NCBI GenBank assembly: GCA_016794345.1
Contig: JAEUKE010000026.1
Span: 41,065 to 105,064 of the forward strand
Direction: 5' to 3'
Length of the DNA stretch: 64,000 nucleotides
Source of the DNA: Myxococcales bacterium
Lineage (GTDB): Bacteria > Myxococcota_A > Polyangia > Polyangiales > Polyangiaceae
Shown: piece after piece, positions 15,608-23,912 of the stretch
Numbering within the stretch: position 1 is the first letter of the stretch
Layout: every line of letters starts with the position of its first letter
Program-made: the position numbers and the translations under genes
Notes under the pieces: model-generated
The model's database searches: none
What the model was told of the DNA's origin: nothing
The model's input: the letters and a program-made list of their open reading frames with translations, nothing else

Positions 15608-16528
15608 TCAATCCAGGCAGAGGTGAATGGTCGAGCCGTAAAGACCCATCGCGCCGTCGACCATCACGCGGTGCACCTGATCGACCGTGCCCGCCGGACA
15701 GGTACAGTCCCCCGTCAACGGGTTCGGCACGCGGCAGTTCGGGGCGAAGTCGTCGTATTGATACGCGCCTCCGAAGGAGGTCACGGGCGCGCCCTGCTTG
15801 CCGCAGAGCACGATCGTGCTGCCCGCTTCGGCGTCGTCGCAGGGTAAGCGGAAGATGGAGCGGAGGCCGATTGTCGTCGCGAACCCGTCCGGACAGGCGC
15901 ACGCGCCTCCGGCGAGCGGGTTGCCGACCCGGCACTGCGCCGTCGCGCCGCACCAGCCGGCGACGTCGTCGAGCTGGTAAGCGCCGCCGAAGTCGCTCTC
16001 CGGCGCGACGGCGTTGGCGACGCAGAGGTTGAGGTTGGTCTTGGCGCGCATCGGAACGCCGGGGCAATCGCTCTGCACCGCCAGCGGCAGGTCCACCGTG
16101 CCGGGGGGACAGCTGCACGCCTGCGTCACGGCGTTTGCGGTCGCGCAGCCCGCGCAGTCGGTCGGGTAGGGCTCGTGCGCTCCTCGGAGGTTCGTGCAGC
16201 CGCCGTCCTCGTCGGCGACGAACCCGCCCGCGCACGAGAAGTTGCACATGCCGTCGACACACGCGCCGGCTTCGCTCTGGCCCGCGGCGCACGGGTTGTC
16301 ACACATCCCACAGTGCGCCGGGTTCGTGGTGATGTCGACGCAGGTGCCTGCGCAGAGCGTCTCGGTCGCGAAGCAGCCGTGTCCACCCGTGCCCTCCGCC
16401 GTGCTGACGACCGCGGTCGAGCTCGTCGTTCCTCCGCCGCCTCCGCTCGCTGCGTTCACGTCGTCGCCGCTGGCGCACGCGACCGCGAGGGCAGAGATCG
16501 ACAAGGTCCCCAGGACGCGAAGGCGCAC
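15608..16528 (-). CDS. Cys-rich lipoprotein with two tandem modules
   Basis: 306 residues from a GTG start. The lipobox gives Cys18 (ALAVAC). A Gly/Ser/Thr spacer is followed by a Cys-rich segment (CFATETLCAGTCVDITTNPAHCGMC, split here as CFATETLCAGTC then VDITTNPAHCGMC), then two similar modules sharing FGGAYQ-DD, CRV-NPL, C-CP-G. The number of Cys implies a disulfide-stabilised exported protein. No family is recognised. It precedes the dioxygenase gene on the same strand; a substrate relation is only a guess. Confidence 0.7.
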   Translation of the reverse strand: MRLRVLGTLSISALAVACASGDDVNAASGGGGGTTSSTAVVSTAEGTGGHGCFATETLCAGTCVDITTNPAHCGMCDNPCAAGQSEAGACVDGMCNFSCAGGFVADEDGGCTNLRGAHEPYPTDCAGCATANAVTQACSCPPGTVDLPLAVQSDCPGVPMRAKTNLNLCVANAVAPESDFGGAYQLDDVAGWCGATAQCRVGNPLAGGACACPDGFATTIGLRSIFRLPCDDAEAGSTIVLCGKQGAPVTSFGGAYQYDDFAPNCRVPNPLTGDCTCPAGTVDQVHRVMVDGAMGLYGSTIHLCLD

Positions 16529-16650
16529 GCCCGGAGTCTACCATCCTCCGACGGTGGGGCGGAGGCAGCAGTCCAGCGCTTTCGACGCCAGGAGGGGCGC
16601 ACGGCCCGTTCGTCATTGAGGCGGGGCGACTCGTTGGGTAGAGACTCTCC

Positions 16651-17238
16651 ATGCATCGGAGGCTTTGGGCGGCCGCGCTCGCGCTGGGAGTGCTCGTGGG
16701 CGCCCCCTCGCTCGCGCGCGCACACGGAGGCGGCTCGGCGGGCGGCGCGCAGCTCCCTTCGGATCCGCCCGCGGTGACGCCGGACGGCGAGAAGGCCAAG
16801 GCGGAGATCGCCGCGCTCGCCGCCCAGAAGGACGCTCGCCTCAAGGCGGCCGTCGGTGCGGCGCTCGACAAAGCCAAGAAGGCGCTCGGGCGGGCGCACG
16901 GGGCGAGCCTCGCGGGTGACGCCGAAGGGGCGAAGGTCTTGTCTCGTGTCTCGCTCGCTTGGGCGAAGGCTGCCCGTGGCGTCGCACGCGCGACCGAGAT
17001 GGAGGCTCGCGCGGACGCCGCGCAGGCGAAGGTCAAGGACCTGAAGGAGAAGGTGGCGCGCGCCAAGGCCCTCGTCACCGAGACGGAGAGCCGGAAGCGG
17101 CAGCTCTCGACCGAGATCGCGCGCGCCGAGTCCGACCAGAAGAAGCAGGGCGCCGCCGCCGCGGAGTCGGAGAAACGACGCGTCGACAAGGCCGCGCCGA
17201 GCAAGCCCAACGACAAGAAGAAGGCGAAGAAGCCGTGA
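16651..17238 (+). CDS. Secreted helical (coiled-coil) protein, unknown function
   Basis: 195 residues. A signal peptide (MHRRLWAAALALGVLVGAPS, cleavage probably after ALA-like SLARA) is followed by a mature protein made nearly all of Ala/Lys/Glu/Arg helices (about 45-180) and a Lys-rich end. It resembles periplasmic coiled-coil spacers and has no enzyme motif. It is the first of three genes joined by GTGA and TGATG overlaps, so they are expected to act together in the envelope. Confidence 0.7.
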   Translation: MHRRLWAAALALGVLVGAPSLARAHGGGSAGGAQLPSDPPAVTPDGEKAKAEIAALAAQKDARLKAAVGAALDKAKKALGRAHGASLAGDAEGAKVLSRVSLAWAKAARGVARATEMEARADAAQAKVKDLKEKVARAKALVTETESRKRQLSTEIARAESDQKKQGAAAAESEKRRVDKAAPSKPNDKKKAKKP

Positions 17239-18413
17239 GCCGCGCGCTGATCATGACAGGGTTGTTGGCGCTCGGGGCGTGCGCCCCCATCCCCACGCCG
17301 CGCGCGGTCGAGCAAGCGGACGAGGCGTCGCGCTCTCCTGCTGCGCTCGAAGCGAAGACTCACGCGGCGCAGACGTGGGCGCTCGCCGAGAAGCGCCGCC
17401 TGGAGGCGCACGCGGCGCTCGACTCGGGCCCGCCGGCCCTCGCGCAGCTCCTCGCCGAGGAGGCCATGGCCACCTACGACGAGGGCGCGGCCCTGGCCCG
17501 CGTGGCCAAGGCGATCCGTCGCGCCGAGGCGGCCGAGGCCGAAGCGGCGACCTTGGAGAAAGAGCTCGCGTCGGTCGACGGCGCGCTCAAGACCGTCGCG
17601 GCCGACGTGGAGGGTCTCGAGCTGAGGCTGCGGGTCGCGCAGGGCGCGGAGCCGCCAGGCACCTCGAAGTCCGCGAGCCCGGAGCGCGAGGCCGCGCGCC
17701 GCGACGCGGCGCGGGGGATGCTCGTGCAGGGGCAGCTCCTCTGCGGCTCGGCGCGGCTGCTCGGCGCGGGCTCCGCGTCCCCCGCGTCCCCCCCGTCCGA
17801 CAAGATCCCGGAGGACCCGTCGAGCCCGGCGGTCGTCTCGCGCGATCTCCTGGACGCGGAGACGAAGCTGAAGGAGCTCGCCTCTGCGCTCGAGCCGGCG
17901 ACCGGCGCCCCGAAGGCGACGCCGATCGATCTGGCGACCCGGGCACGCGCGGCGTGCCTGTCGGTGCTCACCCGCACGCGGCGCCAGACGTCGCCCGGCG
18001 CAGCCGCCGATCAGGCCTCGTCCGCGGACGCCCTTCTGGCGGAGCTCGCGGCCATGCGCGAAAAAGCCGTGGTCCCGTCGCGCGACGAGCGAGGTGTCGT
18101 CGTCTCTCTCCGCGACGTCTTCGAAGGGGAGGAGGTCGGAGCGCGTGGCCGCACGATCCTCGAGAAGCTCGACCGCGTCGCCGCGGCCCACCCTCGCTTC
18201 GGCGTCGCGGTCGTGGTCCACTCCGACAAAGCGGTTCCGGCGAAAGAGCGGGCGAAGTGGGAGGCCAGGGCCGGAAAGGTCGTCGCCAAGCTCTCCTCCG
18301 TGGCGGAAGCCCGAAAGCTCCCGCTCTTCGCGGCCGACGCGCTCCCCGTCTCCGCGAAGAATTCCGGGAACGCGCGGGTCGAGATCATTTTCGTAGCTCC
18401 GGAGGCACTCTGA
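17235..18413 (+). CDS. Lipoprotein with helical N-terminus and OmpA-like C-terminal domain
   Basis: 392 residues from GTG 17235, which overlaps the previous stop (GTGA); ATG 17253 is the alternative. The lipobox is LLALGAC (Cys16). Residues about 25-135 are Ala/Glu-rich helices of DUF4398-like composition, then a linker. The C-terminal about 105 residues (VVSLRDVFEGEEV, LDRVAAAHPRFGVAVVVHSD, ARVEIIFV) follow the OmpA/MotB-like peptidoglycan-binding layout, although the peptidoglycan-binding Asp/Arg pair is not clear. Likely an outer-membrane lipoprotein touching peptidoglycan (inference). Confidence 0.65.
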   Translation: MSRALIMTGLLALGACAPIPTPRAVEQADEASRSPAALEAKTHAAQTWALAEKRRLEAHAALDSGPPALAQLLAEEAMATYDEGAALARVAKAIRRAEAAEAEAATLEKELASVDGALKTVAADVEGLELRLRVAQGAEPPGTSKSASPEREAARRDAARGMLVQGQLLCGSARLLGAGSASPASPPSDKIPEDPSSPAVVSRDLLDAETKLKELASALEPATGAPKATPIDLATRARAACLSVLTRTRRQTSPGAAADQASSADALLAELAAMREKAVVPSRDERGVVVSLRDVFEGEEVGARGRTILEKLDRVAAAHPRFGVAVVVHSDKAVPAKERAKWEARAGKVVAKLSSVAEARKLPLFAADALPVSAKNSGNARVEIIFVAPEAL

Positions 18414-19276
18414 TGCGCCGTCGTTCTTTCGTCTGCTCGGTTGCAGGTTTCTCCCTCGCGTCTGCCGTCGGCGCGCTCGGTTGCGACGACTCGGGCAAGA
18501 AGTCCGAGGCGGTCGCCGTCGAGTGCCTCGACATCCTCGTGCCGCTCGTCGACCGCGACGCCGGCCAGGTCCGGAAGGGCGTGCCCGAGGGCGTGAAGCT
18601 GATGCAGAAGAAGCTGCCCGCGGACCCCGCCGGGAGCGTGCAGGAGCTGCAGAAGGCCATCAAGGACACGCGCGGCGCCGTCGACGACCTCTCCTTCGCG
18701 AAGGTCACCTTCTTCGCGTTCGCCTCGCCCGAGGGCGTGGTCATCCGGAACGAGACCGATCCCGATCGTTTGGTCGAGCAGAACGTGTTCAAGGCGTTCC
18801 CGGGGCTCGACAAGGCGAAGGATCCCAAGGCGGGCGTCGTCGAGGCCTACGGCAAGATGGAGGCGGTGCGCGGCGTGAAGAAGGGCGAAGACATCGCCTG
18901 GATCGTGGCGCAGGGCATCGAGGTGGACGGTCAGACCAAAGGCGTCCTCGTCACCGGCTGGTCCATGCGCCTCTACATCCGGGTCCTCGAGCAACAGCTC
19001 GTCGCCAAGCTGACCGAGAAGGTCAAAGAGAAGGGCCAGAACAACGTCCCGGTGGCTTACGTGTTCATCGTGAAGGGCACCGAGGCCTTCGGTGATCCGG
19101 ACCGCGCGGACGAGCTGACGGCGACAATCACGAAGCTCGATGTCCTGGCCAAGACCGGGGGTGGAGACTTCAAGGCGGCCCAGGAGATCGAAAAACGACA
19201 GTTCGGTATCGCCGCGCGCCGCGTCCCCGCGTTGGGGGATGATGCCGCGATCGTGGTCGCAGCGAGCGTTTTCTAG
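18413..19276 (+). CDS. Exported lipoprotein, unknown function
   Basis: 287 residues. The ATG overlaps the previous stop (TGATG) and is preceded by a clear GGAGG. The signal is MRRRSFVCSVAGFSLASAVG, and the likely lipidated Cys is Cys24 (GALGC). The mature part is a mixed alpha/beta domain (VTFFAFASPEGVVIRNE, FPGLDKAKDPKAGVVEAYGK, IAWIVAQGIEVDGQTKGVLV) that recalls sensor-type extracellular domains (PAS/Cache-like), but no family is certain. Third gene of the exported operon. Confidence 0.7.
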   Translation: MRRRSFVCSVAGFSLASAVGALGCDDSGKKSEAVAVECLDILVPLVDRDAGQVRKGVPEGVKLMQKKLPADPAGSVQELQKAIKDTRGAVDDLSFAKVTFFAFASPEGVVIRNETDPDRLVEQNVFKAFPGLDKAKDPKAGVVEAYGKMEAVRGVKKGEDIAWIVAQGIEVDGQTKGVLVTGWSMRLYIRVLEQQLVAKLTEKVKEKGQNNVPVAYVFIVKGTEAFGDPDRADELTATITKLDVLAKTGGGDFKAAQEIEKRQFGIAARRVPALGDDAAIVVAASVF

Positions 19277-19292
19277 TACACCTGGCGGCAGC

Positions 19293-19562
19293 GTGACGGC
19301 GGCCTCGATCGATCAGCTTCTCAAGGTGCTCACCGAAATCGTGGCGCCGCTCGTCCGCGCGGACGGTGGCGAGATCTACATCGTCGCGGTCGAGCCGAAC
19401 CACTTGTCGCTCCACCTGGCGGGGAAATACGCCGGATGCCCCGGCGCCCCCCTCGTGGTGCGTGGCATCATCGAGCCGGCGATTCGCTCGGTCGCGCCCA
19501 CCGCACGCCTGGACGTGACGTCCGGCGTGCGGATCCCCGAGGGCGCGTCCCTCGTCACCTGA
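19293..19562 (+). CDS. NifU C-terminal-like domain protein with only one of the two cluster cysteines
   Basis: 89 residues from a GTG start 16 bp after the previous stop. The sequence matches the NifU C-terminal (Nfu) fold: VLTEIVAPLVRADGGEIYIV, HLSLHLAGKYAGCPG, GIIEPAIRSVAP. In Nfu scaffolds a CxxC pair holds a 4Fe-4S cluster between two subunits; here the first Cys is replaced (GKYAGCP) and only Cys49 remains. Normal cluster transfer is therefore doubtful. It could bind a cluster with one ligand per subunit plus another donor, or have lost the role. Confidence 0.7.
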   Translation: MTAASIDQLLKVLTEIVAPLVRADGGEIYIVAVEPNHLSLHLAGKYAGCPGAPLVVRGIIEPAIRSVAPTARLDVTSGVRIPEGASLVT

Positions 19563-19576
19563 TCCCCCCGCGAACC

Positions 19577-20437
19577 CTACTTCTTCGGGTTCTTCTTGGG
19601 GTCCTTCGGCGGCGGCGGCGCCTCGGGCTCCTTGCGTCCCGCGTCCTTCACCTTGTCGTCGACTCGCGTCGCGTCCTGCTTCTTGTTCTTCCGGAGGTTC
19701 GGCAGGTTCGCCACCGTCGCCGACTCCTGGAACGCGATGACGAACTGGTCGTCGGCCCAGTCGACCGCCCGCACCTGAACGACCGCGTCTTTCCAGTCGA
19801 CCTCCTTGAAGGGCCGCCCGTTCGCCGCGTCGGCATCGCGGACGCGACCGTCGACCCCGTAGGCCTTGTTCACCTTGGCGACGGCCTCGTCGAACGTCTT
19901 GCCCCAGCGGGACTTCTCCCCGAGCTTCTCGACGTCGATGATCTTCCAGAGCTTGTCGCCGATGAAGAAGAAGTACCGGGTCTTGCCGCCCCGGCTGAAG
20001 ACCATCAGCGCCTCTTTGTTCCCGTAGGAGTACTCCGTCAGGAGCGGCGTCGAGTCGTAGCCGGTCGTCGTCTGGTTGAACTCGGTGCGGGTGCGCCGGA
20101 ACTCGGCCTTCTTCTCCGCGACCTCGGCGTCGAGCCGGTCCATCTCCGGGCCGGGCTGCACCTTCTTGTATTTGGCCTTGTAGTCCTCGTCGATCACCTT
20201 GTCGTAGATCTCGGCGAGCTTCTTCCAGCCGATGCCCCAGGCGAGCTCGGCGGGCTTGAGCGAAACCGGCTTCGCGGTGCTCGGCGCCTCCGCGGCGGGA
20301 GCCTCCTTTTTGTCCTTCTCCTTGGGCTTTCCTTTGCCCTGCGCGAACGCATCCGTGGAAACGAGCGGGAGCGCGAGCCCAAGGCTCAACGCGACGAAGG
20401 ACGCCAGGGCCGAGCGGCCCCACCTCATGGTGTTCAT
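19577..20437 (-). CDS. Secreted protein, unknown function
   Basis: 286 residues. Signal peptide cleaved after AFA (about Ala32), then a Lys/Pro/Ala linker. A folded domain of about 190 residues follows, with recurring aromatic strands (TRYFFFIGDKLWKIIDV) and a helical segment MDRLDAEVAEKKAEFRRTRTE. The tail is Pro/Lys-rich. No family recognised. Convergent with the NifU-like gene, 14 bp apart. Confidence 0.7.
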   Translation of the reverse strand: MNTMRWGRSALASFVALSLGLALPLVSTDAFAQGKGKPKEKDKKEAPAAEAPSTAKPVSLKPAELAWGIGWKKLAEIYDKVIDEDYKAKYKKVQPGPEMDRLDAEVAEKKAEFRRTRTEFNQTTTGYDSTPLLTEYSYGNKEALMVFSRGGKTRYFFFIGDKLWKIIDVEKLGEKSRWGKTFDEAVAKVNKAYGVDGRVRDADAANGRPFKEVDWKDAVVQVRAVDWADDQFVIAFQESATVANLPNLRKNKKQDATRVDDKVKDAGRKEPEAPPPPKDPKKNPKK

Positions 20438-20577
20438 CCGATCCTCCAGAAACTACGAGAAGCGCTGGCCCGTTCGACGATTGGACCCGGGCGTTGTTCT
20501 TTGAAGCAGCCCGCGCGCGCACAAATCATCCCGGAGGCGGGCCCGCCTGACAATAGATGACCTGTGTGGTAGCAACT

Positions 20578-20598
20578 AACCCAGCGTCCAGCTGGGTT
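20578..20598. promoter_or_regulatory. Inverted repeat in divergent intergenic region
   Basis: AACCCAGC and GCTGGGTT are separated by 5 nt. They lie between the secreted-protein gene (leftward, start 20437) and the lipoprotein-map operon (rightward, start 20650). Possible operator or 5' leader hairpin; no proof of function. Confidence 0.3.
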
Positions 20599-20649
20599 GA
20601 ACCAGGAACAACCGGGCATCCGAGCTCACGGGCTCAACACCCTCGAAAA

Positions 20650-21270
20650 ATGACCACGCTCCTTCGCCGTGGCGCCGTGCCTCGGGCCGCCGCCCTCTCC
20701 GTCGTCCTCTTCCTGGGCTCACTGGCAGCCGCGGGTTCACTGGCCGCAGTCGGGGGCTGCGCCGGAGCCGACAGCCCCGAGCCCCAGTCCGCGAAGACCC
20801 TGGGCCTTCCGAACTGGGTCGGGACCGACAAGGAGCTCTTCGACGACCAGATCGACCCGTCGGCGCTCGGTCTCATGCCGTCGCAGCTGGGTCGCCGGGA
20901 CGAGACCCTCTGGGCCCGCGCTCAGCAGGCGGAGATCATCGGCCGCGTGCGCGTCCAGACCGTCACGGTGGACTCGCGCGGCGGCGACTCGACCTACCAC
21001 CTCGGCCTCCGCTTCGCGAACGAGCTCCTCGGCCCGACCGACCTCGAGGATCGTGACTTCGAGGTGACGATCGAGCCCCGCGACCCGGCCTACGGAATCG
21101 CCAAGGCGCTCGATACAGGCCTCCACGGGCGTACTTTTGTCGGCTTCTTGAAGCGTTTTGCTGGCGCCGACGACCAGGTCGAGGTTCACTTCTTCCTGGC
21201 CCCGGACTCGGCGGAGATCGCCAAGGCGGTGCAAGAGGCCGTGGCCATCAAGGAGGTCCGGAAGCGGTGA
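20650..21270 (+). CDS. Lipoprotein upstream of map, unknown function
   Basis: 206 residues. A long signal region with lipobox LAAVGGC (Cys37). The mature domain has alternating beta strands (EIIGRVRVQTVTVDSRGG, YHLGLRFANE, FEVTIEPRDP, QVEVHFFLAP) and ends in a helix rich in Ala/Glu (EIAKAVQEAVAIKEV). No family recognised. Its stop overlaps the GTG of map (GTGA), so expression is coupled to methionine aminopeptidase. Confidence 0.7.
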   Translation: MTTLLRRGAVPRAAALSVVLFLGSLAAAGSLAAVGGCAGADSPEPQSAKTLGLPNWVGTDKELFDDQIDPSALGLMPSQLGRRDETLWARAQQAEIIGRVRVQTVTVDSRGGDSTYHLGLRFANELLGPTDLEDRDFEVTIEPRDPAYGIAKALDTGLHGRTFVGFLKRFAGADDQVEVHFFLAPDSAEIAKAVQEAVAIKEVRKR

Positions 21271-22094
21271 CGAACGTCAGCATCAAGACCGTCAAGGATG
21301 TCGCGGGCATCCGCGCAGCCTCGCAGATGGCGGCCGACACGCTCCTCAAGGTCGGCGAGATGCTGCGGCCTGGGATCACGACCGAAGACATCGACGGGTT
21401 CGTCCACGAGGACACCGTGAGGCGAGGGGCCATCCCCGCGCCGCTCAACTACCACGGCTTCCCCAAGTCGGTTTGCACCTCGGTGAACGAGGTGGTCTGT
21501 CACGGCATCCCGGGGCCTCGTGTCCTCGTCGACGGCGACATCATCAACGTCGACGTCACGACGATCTTCGAGGGCTTCTACGGCGACACGTCCGCCACGT
21601 TCTTCATCGGCAAGCCGTCGGACGAGGCGCGGCACGTGACGGAGGTCTCCCGCAAGTCGCTCGACCTCGCGATCGGCGTCGTTCGCGAAGGAGCTCGCCT
21701 CTACGATATCGGCGCCGCCATCCAGGACTACGCGGAGGCGGAGGGTTGCTCCGTCGTCCGCGCGTTCGTGGGCCACGGTATCGGGCGCGTCTTCCACGAG
21801 GCCCCGCAGGTCTACCACTACCGATCGAGCGAGCCGCGATCGCGCATGCGCCTCAAGGCGGGCATGGTGTTCACGATCGAGCCGATGATCAACCTCGGCA
21901 CCTACGAGGTGGAGGTGCTCGCGGACAAATGGACGGCCATCACCGCGGACGGGAAGCTCTCGGCTCAGTTCGAGCACACGATCGTCGTGACGAAGACCGG
22001 CTGCGAGGTGCTCACGCGCCGCCCGCGCCCGCTCATGAATAGCGAGACCTTCCCGCTTGCGTCCGTCGTTTCGGGCGCGTCGGCTGCCGTGTAG
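21267..22094 (+). CDS. map: Methionine aminopeptidase, type I
   Basis: 275 residues from GTG 21267, overlapping the upstream stop. Removes the initiator Met from new proteins in the cytoplasm. Metal ligands are all visible: Asp96, Asp107, His170, Glu205 and Glu236, with His79 and His177 in the substrate site (NEVVCHGIPG, GHGIGRVFHEAP, FTIEPMIN, FEHTIVV). The length fits type I with a C-terminal extension of about 20 residues. The last 62 bp overlap the end of recN on the other strand. Confidence 0.95.
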   Translation: MTNVSIKTVKDVAGIRAASQMAADTLLKVGEMLRPGITTEDIDGFVHEDTVRRGAIPAPLNYHGFPKSVCTSVNEVVCHGIPGPRVLVDGDIINVDVTTIFEGFYGDTSATFFIGKPSDEARHVTEVSRKSLDLAIGVVREGARLYDIGAAIQDYAEAEGCSVVRAFVGHGIGRVFHEAPQVYHYRSSEPRSRMRLKAGMVFTIEPMINLGTYEVEVLADKWTAITADGKLSAQFEHTIVVTKTGCEVLTRRPRPLMNSETFPLASVVSGASAAV

Positions 22095-23793
22095 CCGCGG
22101 CGGACGAGTCGATCATTTCCTTCGCGGCCGCGAGCGATGCGCTCGTGACCTTGGCGCCCGACAACATACGCGCCACCTCCCGCACCCTCGCGTCTCCGCG
22201 AAGGCAGAGGACGTGGCTCTTCGAGATCTCGCCGTCGGCGCTCTTCTCGACCGCGAAGTGCGCGCTGGCGAACGCGGCGATCGGCGCGAGGTGGGTGATG
22301 CAGAGCACCTGGTGGTGCCCGGCGACGTCCGCGATCGCGGCGCCGATTCGCTCCGCGACGGCGCCGCCGACGCCGGTGTCGACCTCGTCGAAGACGTAGA
22401 GCCGCGAGGGCGCGCTCTCCGCGAGGACTCGCTTGAGCGCGAGGAGCGCGCGCGACAGCTCGCCGCCCGAGGCGATCTTGCGCAGCGGCCGCGGCTCGAT
22501 GCCCTTGTTCGGTGCGATCAAGAACTCCACCCGGTCGATGCCGGAGGCCGTGAGGCGCGCACCCCCGGCCGAGAGAGACGCCGCCTCTTCCTTCGCGGGT
22601 AGCGGCTCCACCTCCACCAGGACGCGCGCGCCGCCCATCCCGAGCGCGCCGAGCTCCCCGCCGATCGCGCGACCGAGCTCGTCGGCGGCCTGGTGCCGCC
22701 TGCGCGAGAGGGCGAGGGCGCGCTCGCGCGCGGGCGGCAGCCGCTCGGAGAGCGCCTTCTCCTCCTCCTCGATCTTGCTCTCGGCGCCCGCCAGCTCATC
22801 GAGCTCCGCCGCGAGGCGCGCGCGCGCGTCGAGCACGTCGTCCTCCGTCGGCCCGTGTTGTCGGAGCAAGGTCTCGATGCGGTAGAGGCGCTCCTCGATC
22901 GTCTCGAGACGGTTCGGCTCGGCCGCTTCGGAGTCGAGGTAACGGGCAGCGGACGCAGCGGCGTCTCGCAGCTCCGCGAAGCAGGCGGCGACGCTCGCGG
23001 CCGTGGGCGAGAGCCCCGGATCGAGCTCCGCCGCGGCGCGCAGGTCCGCGACCACGCGGCCGAGCTGGTCGCAGAGGCCCTCCTCTGCGTCGAGCCGGGT
23101 CGCGGCGCGCTCCACCAGGTCGCGCAGCTTGCCCGCGTGACGCAGGCGGCTGCGCTCCGCGCGCAGCGCCTCGATCTCGCCCGTCTTCGGGCCCACGTCG
23201 TCGATGGCCTGCAGCTGGAACCGCAGGAACGCCTCGCGCTCCGCGCGCGTCTTCTCCTTCGCGCGCAGCGCTCGGATGCTCTCCTGAAGCGCCTCGAGCT
23301 CGCGGACCTGGGCAGCCAGCGCCGCGCGCTCCTCCTGGAGGTTCGCGAAGCGATCGAGGTGGTCGAGGTGTGTCGACGGATCCGTCAGGGCGACGCTCTC
23401 GTGTTGCGACGCGACGTCGACCAGGCCGGGCGCGATGGCCGCGAGCTCCGCCGCGGTGCAGAGCTTGCCGTTCAGGTAGGCGCGCGACCGGCCGGTGCTC
23501 GAGACGACCCGGCGGATCGAGATCTCGGACGGGGCCACCTCGCCCGATGCGCGAAGCGGCTCGAGCGCGGGCGCCTGTGGATCGACGTCGAAGAGCGCCT
23601 CCACCTCCGCCTCGTCCGCGCCCGTGCGCACGTGATCGGCGCTGGCGCGACCGCCGAGGACGAGCGAGAGGGCGCCTACGACGATCGATTTGCCCGCGCC
23701 GGTCTCGCCCGTCAGCACGTTGAGGCCCGGCTCGAGCGCCAGCTCGAGCTCGTCCATCAGGATGAAGTTCTTCGCGCGGAGGACCGAAAGCAC
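22033..23793 (-). CDS. recN: DNA repair ATPase RecN
   Basis: 586 residues, an SMC-like protein for double-strand break repair. Walker A is GETGAGKS (29-36); a long coiled-coil middle (QVRELEALQESIRALRAKEK and onward) separates it from the C-terminal ATPase part, with signature LSRALLALK and Walker B LYVFDEVDTGVGG. Start is GTG (LSVLRAKNFILMDELEL is the normal RecN N-terminus). The Ala/Arg-rich C-terminal tail after about residue 560 is encoded in the overlap with map. Confidence 0.95.
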   Translation of the reverse strand: MLSVLRAKNFILMDELELALEPGLNVLTGETGAGKSIVVGALSLVLGGRASADHVRTGADEAEVEALFDVDPQAPALEPLRASGEVAPSEISIRRVVSSTGRSRAYLNGKLCTAAELAAIAPGLVDVASQHESVALTDPSTHLDHLDRFANLQEERAALAAQVRELEALQESIRALRAKEKTRAEREAFLRFQLQAIDDVGPKTGEIEALRAERSRLRHAGKLRDLVERAATRLDAEEGLCDQLGRVVADLRAAAELDPGLSPTAASVAACFAELRDAAASAARYLDSEAAEPNRLETIEERLYRIETLLRQHGPTEDDVLDARARLAAELDELAGAESKIEEEEKALSERLPPARERALALSRRRHQAADELGRAIGGELGALGMGGARVLVEVEPLPAKEEAASLSAGGARLTASGIDRVEFLIAPNKGIEPRPLRKIASGGELSRALLALKRVLAESAPSRLYVFDEVDTGVGGAVAERIGAAIADVAGHHQVLCITHLAPIAAFASAHFAVEKSADGEISKSHVLCLRGDARVREVARMLSGAKVTSASLAAAKEMIDSSAAATRQPTRPKRRTQAGRSRYS

Positions 23794-23865
23794 GGCCGAA
23801 CCCTACCAGGAGCGGAAGAGCGATGCCGCGCGTGAGCGAGGAGGGTGTGTCTTTTTTCGTCAGGT

Positions 23866-23897
23866 CGGCGTGCAGAGGTGCGCACCTCTGCACGCCG
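23866..23897. repeat. 32-bp perfect palindrome between the TonB-like gene and recN
   Basis: Sixteen bases (CGGCGTGCAGAGGTGC) are followed at once by their exact reverse complement. A run of six T lies on its left side (23852-23857), which is the wrong side for a leftward intrinsic terminator; both flanking genes are leftward. It may be an operator for recN, a terminator without T-run, or a cruciform site. Confidence 0.7.
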
Positions 23898-23912
23898 CTT
23901 CTGTCGACGCAG

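Noticed and set aside
23866..23897. Reading the palindrome as an intrinsic terminator of the TonB-like operon
   Set aside because: The genes run leftward, while the only T-run on the plus strand lies left of the hairpin and reads as A-run in the transcript.
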